DNA from: G023898405 sp964368985
GTDB lineage: Bacteria > Myxococcota > UBA727 > JABDBI01
Assembly (NCBI GenBank): GCA_964368985.1
Contig: CAYJDW010000078.1
Span: 1 to 12,473, forward strand
Reading direction: 5' to 3'
Length of the DNA stretch: 12,473 nt
In this document: one piece after another, positions 7,393-12,473 of the stretch
How the letters are laid out: each line of letters opens with the position of its first letter
How positions within the stretch are numbered: position 1 is the first letter of the stretch
Program-made: the position numbers and the translations under genes
Notes under the pieces: model-generated
The model's input: the letters and a program-made list of their open reading frames with translations, nothing else
What the model was told of the DNA's origin: nothing
The model's database searches: none

Positions 7393-7461
7393 TACATCAT
7401 GGTACCCCCGCCCGGCCTTGCCCCCCCTAACCGGGCGGGGGTTCTTTTTTGTCATGATGTA
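7393..7461 (+). terminator. Strong intrinsic terminator nested in a larger palindrome, in the rpoB leader
   Basis: CCCCCGCCCGG (7405-7415) pairs perfectly with CCGGGCGGGGG (7431-7441), giving an 11-bp, almost all-GC stem with a 15-nt loop. It is followed by TTCTTTTTT (7442-7450), a textbook intrinsic terminator for plus-strand transcription. Around it is a second perfect repeat: TACATCATG (7393-7401) pairs with CATGATGTA (7453-7461), enclosing both stem and T-run. No plus-strand gene ends just upstream, so the terminator acts on a transcript starting within the intergenic region. That transcript would be either a short RNA of about 60 nt or an attenuated rpoBC leader. Confidence 0.8.
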
Positions 7462-7623
7462 AGGTGCTGGCCCTAACGACCTCTGCCTTAATAATAGGTA
7501 CTGGTTGCTTTTTTTTATCAGAGCCCTAATTGAATGGCATGTTTTCGGTGCACAGATTTAGCTGTGTAGGCCGCATCGCGATCTTAACCCGATTTAGTGT
7601 TGAAAGCGGAGTATTGGAATTCC
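7462..7623 (+). promoter_or_regulatory. rpoB 5' leader, no clear promoter
   Basis: This is 162 bp between the terminator and the chosen rpoB start. It contains a T-run after TTGC (7505-7516) and a minor hairpin CACAG-6 nt-CTGTG (7551-7566). I find no convincing second sigma70 promoter. rpoB expression therefore depends either on readthrough of the terminator or on a promoter that is not consensus-like. Confidence 0.3.
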
Positions 7624-10600
7624 ATGACCCACGTAATACAGCAAAACTTCGCCGCCCGGAAGAATTTTGCCAAAATCAAAGCGAAGCTCGAGATCCCTAG
7701 CCTAATCGACATTCAAAAACGCAGTTATGCCAAATTTCTGCAGGCCAATGTACCCATTGACCAGCGTGAGTCTTTGGGATTGCAAGGTGTTTTTGAATCC
7801 GTATTTCCGATAAAGGATTACAACGAAAGCGCTTCTCTTGAATTTGTCAGCTATCATCTTGATCGGCCCAAATATGACGTTGATGAATGCCGCTCCCGTG
7901 GTATGACCTTCGCCGCCCCCATTCGCGTTGTTGTGCGATTGGTGATTTGGGATAAAGACGAAAATACCCAAGAACAATCAATTAGAGACGTGAAAGAGCA
8001 GGAAGTTTATTTCGGCGAAATTCCGTTGATGACTGATTTTGGTACCTTCGTGGTAAACGGCACTGAACGTGTAATTGTAAGTCAGTTACATCGTAGTCCC
8101 GGTGTGTTTTTTGACAGTGATCGCGGCCGTACCCATGCTTCCGGAAAACTTCTTTATAATGCCCGCGTTATCCCGTATCGCGGATCGTGGCTCGATTTTG
8201 AATTTGATCACAAAGATTTGATCTATTGCCGTATTGATCGTCGTCGTAAATTTCACGCCACGATTTTGTTGAAAGCTCTCGGTTATAGTACCGAAGAACT
8301 GCTGAAATATTTTTATAACGCTGATACTTTGCTCATGCCCGCGAAAGGCGTGTTTGAAAAAGTAATCGACTACGATAAACTTCTTGGCCAACGCTCCACT
8401 CGTGATGTGGTTGATCCTAAGTCGGGCGATGTTTTTGTTCGCAAAAATCGTAAGTTTACCAATCTATCCATCAAGAAAATGCATGAAGCAGGCTTGAAAG
8501 TTCTTCCCGTCGAGGAAGATCAAGTTGAAGGCCTCATTTCAGCTGAAGATGTTGTAAATGAAGATACCGGCGAAGTGTTGCTTGAGTGCAATGAAGTTTT
8601 AACGGGCCTCAAGCTCGAAGCTTTGCGCGCTGGTGGTCTTGATAAAATTAAAGTGCTCTTTATCGATGGCTTGAATGTTGGTTCATATTTCTCCGATACA
8701 CTTAATCAAGATAAAGTTTCCACGAGAGAAGAAGCGATTTTTGAAATCTATCGTCGTATGCGCCCAGGTGAGCCACCGACTTTAGAAACTGCGGAAAATC
8801 TCTTTCATAACCTATTTTTTAATCCTGAACGCTATGACTTGTCGGAAGTTGGGCGTCTCAAGCTGAACCACAAATTTAGCATTGATGAATCACTTGAAAA
8901 CCGAGTGCTCACCAAACGCGATATTTTGGAAGTAGTTAAATACTTAATTGATCTGAGAAATGGCGACGGCGTTGTCGATGATATCGATCACTTGGGTAAT
9001 CGTCGTGTGAGAGCGGTAGGCGAATTGATCGAAAATCAATATCGCGTTGGTCTCGTGCGTATGGAACGTGCGATCAAAGAACGTATGAGTGTGCAAGAAG
9101 TTGACACCCTCATGCCGCACGATTTGATCAATAATAAACCGGTTGCAGCAGTGGTGAAGGAATTTTTTGGTTCCTCGCAGTTGTCGCAGTTTATGGATCA
9201 AACCAATCCACTCTCCGAAGTGACGCACAAACGTCGTTTGTCTGCTTTGGGACCTGGTGGTTTGACTCGTGATCGCGCTGGTTTCGAAGTACGTGACGTA
9301 CACCCGACTCACTATGGTCGTATTTGTCCGATTGAAACACCTGAAGGTCCGAACATTGGTTTGATTGCGTCGCTCTCAACCTTTGCTCGGGTGAATGAAT
9401 ACGGTTTCGTTGAAACTCCTTATCGTCGTGTAACCGATGGTAAGCCGTGTGATGAAATCGCTTATTTCTCAGCGCTTCAAGAAGAAAACGAAGTTATTGC
9501 GCAAGCGAATACCCGACTTGATAAAAAGACCGGCAAAATTGCAGATGCGTTTATTCCCGTACGTAAGGGCGGAGAAACAACGCTGGTACCAGCGGAAGAA
9601 GTGTCCTTGATGGACGTTTCGCCGAATCAGTTGGTTTCAGTAGCGGCAGGACTCATTCCCTTCCTTGAACACGACGATGCGAACCGGGCCTTGATGGGTT
9701 CGAACATGCAGCGTCAGGCAGTACCGTTGATCCGTTCCGATGCACCTTTGGTGGGCACTGGTATGGAAGCGGTAGTGGCTCGTGATTCTGGTGTTTGCCA
9801 AGTTGCTCGACGATCGGGTCGTGTTGATCACGTTGATGCATCGCGGATCGTAGTGCGGGTAAATGCTGAAGAGATCGACGACAGTGGTTCACAAGTGGAT
9901 ATGTATCGTTTGTCGAAATATCAGCGTTCCAATCACAGCACCTGCTTTAATCAAAAAGCTATCGTGCAAGTTGGCGACATTGTCGAAAAAGGCGATGTTT
10001 TGGCTGACGGCCCGTCAACTGATTGCGGAGAGCTCGCGCTCGGTCGTAACGTTGTGGCAGCACTGATGCCATGGGGCGGCTATAACTTTGAAGATTCGAT
10101 TTTGATCAGCGAACGCTTATTGAAAGAGGATCATTACACGTCAATTCATATCGAAGAGCATGAATGTATTGCACGCGATACCAAGCTCGGACCTGAAGAG
10201 ATCACCAGAGATATTCCCAATGCTGGCGAAGAAATGCTCAAGGATCTCGATGAAGCCGGTGTGGTTCGCGTAGGCGCTGAAGTGAAAGCGGGCGATATTT
10301 TGGTGGGTAAAATTACTCCCAAAGGCGAAACCCAGCTTTCCCCTGAAGAAAAGCTTTTGCGAGCAATCTTTGGTGAAAAAGCGGGCGATGTAAAAGATTC
10401 CAGTTTGCGTATGAGCCCAGGCTCAAGCGGTACCGTAATCGATGCTAAAGTATTTACTCGTAAAGGCATTGAAAAAGACGTCCGTGCCAAAGCTAATGAG
10501 GAAGAAGAAGAAGCACAGCTTTTGAAAGATCAGAATGATGAAATTCGCATCATTCGGAATTCAGCAGTTGAACGCGTCACTGCTTTGCTCTCTGGCAACG

Positions 10601-11748
10601 TGGCTGTTAATAAATTGGTCGATGAGAAAGGGAAGGTTCTGCTTAAGAAAGGTGATGAACTGAGTCACCAAATGTTAAGCGAAATCGATTGGCGCTATTA
10701 TGGCGACATTCCGATCTCCGATAAAGATTTGAAAGATCGTGTGCAAAAAATTGTTCAGGCTACCACCGAACAAATCGATGCCGTACGTGAATCATTTAGT
10801 GATCGTATTAGACGTTTGAAAGAAGGCGATGAGCTTCCTCCTGGCGTTATCAAAATGGTTAAAGTGTTCGTGGCAGTGAAGCGTAAGCTTCAGCCCGGCG
10901 ACAAAATGGCTGGTCGACACGGTAATAAAGGGGTTATTTCCCGCGTATTGCCTGAAGAAGACATGCCTTATTTGGCCGATGGTACCCCAGTAGATCTCGT
11001 GCTTAACCCTCTTGGTGTTCCCAGTCGTATGAACGTGGGGCAGATCCTTGAAGCACATCTTGGATGGGCGGCAATGGGTATTGGCTCTGAGCTTGAGCGA
11101 TTAATGGTATGGCAGCAAAATGCTCCTGCTGTTCGCGCTTTGCTAAAAGACGTATTTGGGGATTCGCTCGACGCTACGATGATCGACGGACTGAACGAAA
11201 AAGAACTCGGCAAGTTAGTGGATAAACTCAAAGGCGGGGTGCCAATGGCAACTCCGGTATTTGACGGCGCGCCTGAATCAGCGATTCGCGAATTGTTGAA
11301 GAAAGGTTTGAGAGATGAAAGCGGCCAAAGCATTCTTTTTGACGGCCGAACTGGTGAACCATTCGATCAAGATGTGACGGTAGGGGTGATGTATATCCTG
11401 AAACTTCACCACTTGGTTGATGAGAAGATCCACGCTCGTTCCATCGGACCTTATTCCTTGGTCACGCAACAGCCTTTGGGTGGTAAAGCCCAGTTTGGTG
11501 GTCAGCGTTTAGGGGAAATGGAAGTTTGGGCCATGAAAGCTTATGGTGCTGCCTATGCGTTGCAGGAATTTTTGACGGTGAAGTCAGATGACGTGGTTGG
11601 TCGTACTCGCATGTACGAGGCCATTGTTAAGGGTGAGCACGTGCTGGAGTCTGGTGTGCCAGAGTCTTTCAACGTTCTTATTAAAGAATTGCAGAGTTTA
11701 GCGTTGGACGTTCAGCTGTTAGACGAAGTTGACCCCACCAGGAATTAA
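7624..11748 (+). CDS. rpoB: DNA-directed RNA polymerase subunit beta
   Basis: RpoB forms half of the RNA polymerase active-site cleft and is the rifampicin target. This copy is complete (1374 residues from the ATG at 7624, slightly longer than the 1342 of E. coli). The early RKNFAKI and IPSLIDIQKRSYAKFL region matches the beta N-terminus. The rifampicin region, starting GSSQLSQFMDQ at residue 516, keeps D525, H535 and S540 (E. coli D516, H526, S531), so no common resistance change is seen. Further landmarks are GPGGLTRDRAGFEVRDVHPTHYGR, ETPEGPNIGLI, MPWGGYNFEDSI, KLQPGDKMAGRHGNKGVIS and the C-terminal GGKAQFGGQRLGEMEVWAMKAYGA. An in-frame GTG at 7597 would add nine residues; neither start has a strong Shine-Dalgarno (GCGGAG is 12 bp before the ATG). 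rpoC follows 22 bp downstream. Unusually, rplL is not upstream; the neighbour is divergent. Confidence 0.97.
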   Translation: MTHVIQQNFAARKNFAKIKAKLEIPSLIDIQKRSYAKFLQANVPIDQRESLGLQGVFESVFPIKDYNESASLEFVSYHLDRPKYDVDECRSRGMTFAAPIRVVVRLVIWDKDENTQEQSIRDVKEQEVYFGEIPLMTDFGTFVVNGTERVIVSQLHRSPGVFFDSDRGRTHASGKLLYNARVIPYRGSWLDFEFDHKDLIYCRIDRRRKFHATILLKALGYSTEELLKYFYNADTLLMPAKGVFEKVIDYDKLLGQRSTRDVVDPKSGDVFVRKNRKFTNLSIKKMHEAGLKVLPVEEDQVEGLISAEDVVNEDTGEVLLECNEVLTGLKLEALRAGGLDKIKVLFIDGLNVGSYFSDTLNQDKVSTREEAIFEIYRRMRPGEPPTLETAENLFHNLFFNPERYDLSEVGRLKLNHKFSIDESLENRVLTKRDILEVVKYLIDLRNGDGVVDDIDHLGNRRVRAVGELIENQYRVGLVRMERAIKERMSVQEVDTLMPHDLINNKPVAAVVKEFFGSSQLSQFMDQTNPLSEVTHKRRLSALGPGGLTRDRAGFEVRDVHPTHYGRICPIETPEGPNIGLIASLSTFARVNEYGFVETPYRRVTDGKPCDEIAYFSALQEENEVIAQANTRLDKKTGKIADAFIPVRKGGETTLVPAEEVSLMDVSPNQLVSVAAGLIPFLEHDDANRALMGSNMQRQAVPLIRSDAPLVGTGMEAVVARDSGVCQVARRSGRVDHVDASRIVVRVNAEEIDDSGSQVDMYRLSKYQRSNHSTCFNQKAIVQVGDIVEKGDVLADGPSTDCGELALGRNVVAALMPWGGYNFEDSILISERLLKEDHYTSIHIEEHECIARDTKLGPEEITRDIPNAGEEMLKDLDEAGVVRVGAEVKAGDILVGKITPKGETQLSPEEKLLRAIFGEKAGDVKDSSLRMSPGSSGTVIDAKVFTRKGIEKDVRAKANEEEEEAQLLKDQNDEIRIIRNSAVERVTALLSGNVAVNKLVDEKGKVLLKKGDELSHQMLSEIDWRYYGDIPISDKDLKDRVQKIVQATTEQIDAVRESFSDRIRRLKEGDELPPGVIKMVKVFVAVKRKLQPGDKMAGRHGNKGVISRVLPEEDMPYLADGTPVDLVLNPLGVPSRMNVGQILEAHLGWAAMGIGSELERLMVWQQNAPAVRALLKDVFGDSLDATMIDGLNEKELGKLVDKLKGGVPMATPVFDGAPESAIRELLKKGLRDESGQSILFDGRTGEPFDQDVTVGVMYILKLHHLVDEKIHARSIGPYSLVTQQPLGGKAQFGGQRLGEMEVWAMKAYGAAYALQEFLTVKSDDVVGRTRMYEAIVKGEHVLESGVPESFNVLIKELQSLALDVQLLDEVDPTRN

Positions 11749-11770
11749 CCGTATTTAGGGCGAGATAATT

Positions 11771-12421
11771 ATGAAAGATATTTTCAATTTTTTTGAGAAA
11801 CCAAAGGACCCTTTAGGCTTTAATGCCATCAGGATTCAGTTGGCGAGCCCAGAAAAGATTCGCGACTGGTCATATGGTGAAGTAAAAAAGCCTGAGACCA
11901 TCAACTACCGGACCTTCAAGCCTGAGCGCGATGGTCTGTTTTGTGCGAAGATTTTCGGACCTATCAAAGATTACGAATGCTTGTGCGGTAAATACAAACG
12001 CATGAAGCATCGTGGCGTGGTATGCGAAAAATGCGGCGTTGAAGTTATTCAGTCAAAAGTTCGTCGTGAACGTTTGGGCCACATTTTGCTTGCAACTCCC
12101 GTGGCGCACATTTGGTTTTTGAAGAGCTTGCCGAGCCGTATTGGTGCTTTGCTTGACATGACCCAAAAAGATTTGGAAAAAGTTCTTTATTGCGAATCCT
12201 ACATGGTGGTGGATCCAGGTGTTTCACCATTTGCCATCGGAGATTTGCTGAGCGAAGAGCAATACCAAGAAGCACTTGATGAACATGGCGAAGATGCATT
12301 CTTAGCTGGTATGGGCGCGGAAGCGGTTCGTGAATTGCTCCGTCAAATCGAACGCGGTCCTAATGGCGACGGTAACGGTATTCCGTGGTTGGCAATTGAG
12401 CTTCGTCGTGAGCTTGCTTAA
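11771..12421 (+). CDS. rpoC: RNA polymerase subunit beta' N-terminus, interrupted by an in-frame TAA
   Basis: This is the start of RpoC, the beta' subunit holding the catalytic Mg-binding loop (the loop itself lies beyond the window). The 216 residues match the clamp and zinc-finger region. The zinc ligands Cys70, Cys72, Cys85 and Cys88 stand at the same positions as in E. coli, within ECLCGKYKRMKHRGVVCEKC. GHILLATPVAHIWFLKSLPSRIG (about 103-125) is also typical. Codon 217 is TAA (12419-12421), just after IELRRELA. The same frame then continues with rpoC-like sequence (STSEAKRKK). Aligned to E. coli ELNETNSETKRKK, the stop stands exactly where E. coli has Glu, so one base change of a GAA codon would explain it. 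A weak GAG lies 6 bp before the ATG. It is the second gene of the rpoBC operon. Whether the stop is real or a sequence error cannot be told from here. Confidence 0.93.
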   Translation: MKDIFNFFEKPKDPLGFNAIRIQLASPEKIRDWSYGEVKKPETINYRTFKPERDGLFCAKIFGPIKDYECLCGKYKRMKHRGVVCEKCGVEVIQSKVRRERLGHILLATPVAHIWFLKSLPSRIGALLDMTQKDLEKVLYCESYMVVDPGVSPFAIGDLLSEEQYQEALDEHGEDAFLAGMGAEAVRELLRQIERGPNGDGNGIPWLAIELRRELA

Positions 12422-12473
12422 TCTACTTCGGAAGCGAAGCGTAAGAAAATTATTCGTCGTTTGAAAGTGGTGG
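12422..12473 (+). pseudogene. rpoC: Continuation of rpoC reading frame after the stop (runs off the window)
   Basis: Reading on in the rpoC frame after the TAA gives STSEAKRKKIIRRLKVV, which matches the conserved beta' segment that precedes the clamp helices (E. coli SETKRKKLTKRIKLLEAF). There is no length change relative to the family across the stop, so this is one gene with a nonsense codon, not a frameshift. No new ATG with a ribosome-binding site is visible in these 52 bases. Confidence 0.8.

Noticed and set aside
9160..9260. Possible rifampicin-resistance substitution in rpoB
   Set aside because: The cluster I region keeps the wild-type residues at the main resistance positions (equivalents of D516, H526, S531).
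12419..12421. TAA as a reassigned sense codon (alternative genetic code)
   Set aside because: rpoB and proS end with TAA at the expected family C-termini, so TAA works as a stop here; only the rpoC case is anomalous.

Overview
The window carries ordinary Gram-negative housekeeping genes with some unusual material between them. RpoB, RpoC and ProRS look proteobacterial-grade. A SpoIID/LytB-type lipoprotein, a vitamin K-dependent gamma-carboxylase-like membrane protein and the style of the proteins would fit a delta-proteobacterial or Bdellovibrionota-like lineage. That placement is inference only; no rRNA or other decisive marker is present. Most genes look moderate in GC, in the high forties by eye. 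The first ORF is clearly more AT-rich.

Layout: (1) 8-586 (+), an AT-rich unrecognised ORF that may begin before the window. (2) 587-919, no intact gene, but on the minus strand a decayed fragment of the C-terminus of a membrane pyrophosphatase (hppA), broken by frameshifts and a small deletion. (3) 920-1783 (-), a SpoIID/LytB-domain secreted protein, divergent from (4) 1885-3603 (+), proS, prolyl-tRNA synthetase with its editing domain. (5) 3717-5408 (+), a secreted 563-residue protein of unknown family, convergent with (6) 5524-7014 (-), a full-length gamma-carboxylase-like membrane protein. (7) 7015-7623, a long intergenic region with a MITE-like inverted-repeat element of about 120 bp, a consensus -35 box and a very strong intrinsic terminator nested in a larger palindrome, all upstream of rpoB. 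(8) 7624-11748 (+), rpoB, complete. (9) 11771 onward (+), the start of rpoC, which hits an in-frame TAA at codon 217 although the rpoC reading frame clearly continues beyond it to the window end.

rpoB and rpoC form the usual operon (22-bp gap) and encode the catalytic core of RNA polymerase. proS serves translation. SpoIID-like proteins act on cell-wall peptidoglycan. The gamma-carboxylase-like protein and the secreted protein face each other and may or may not be functionally linked. The most surprising observations are the single-codon interruption of rpoC, the near full-length similarity of the bacterial membrane protein to animal vitamin K-dependent carboxylase, the hppA remnant, and the layered repeat and terminator structure in front of rpoB where rplL would normally be found.
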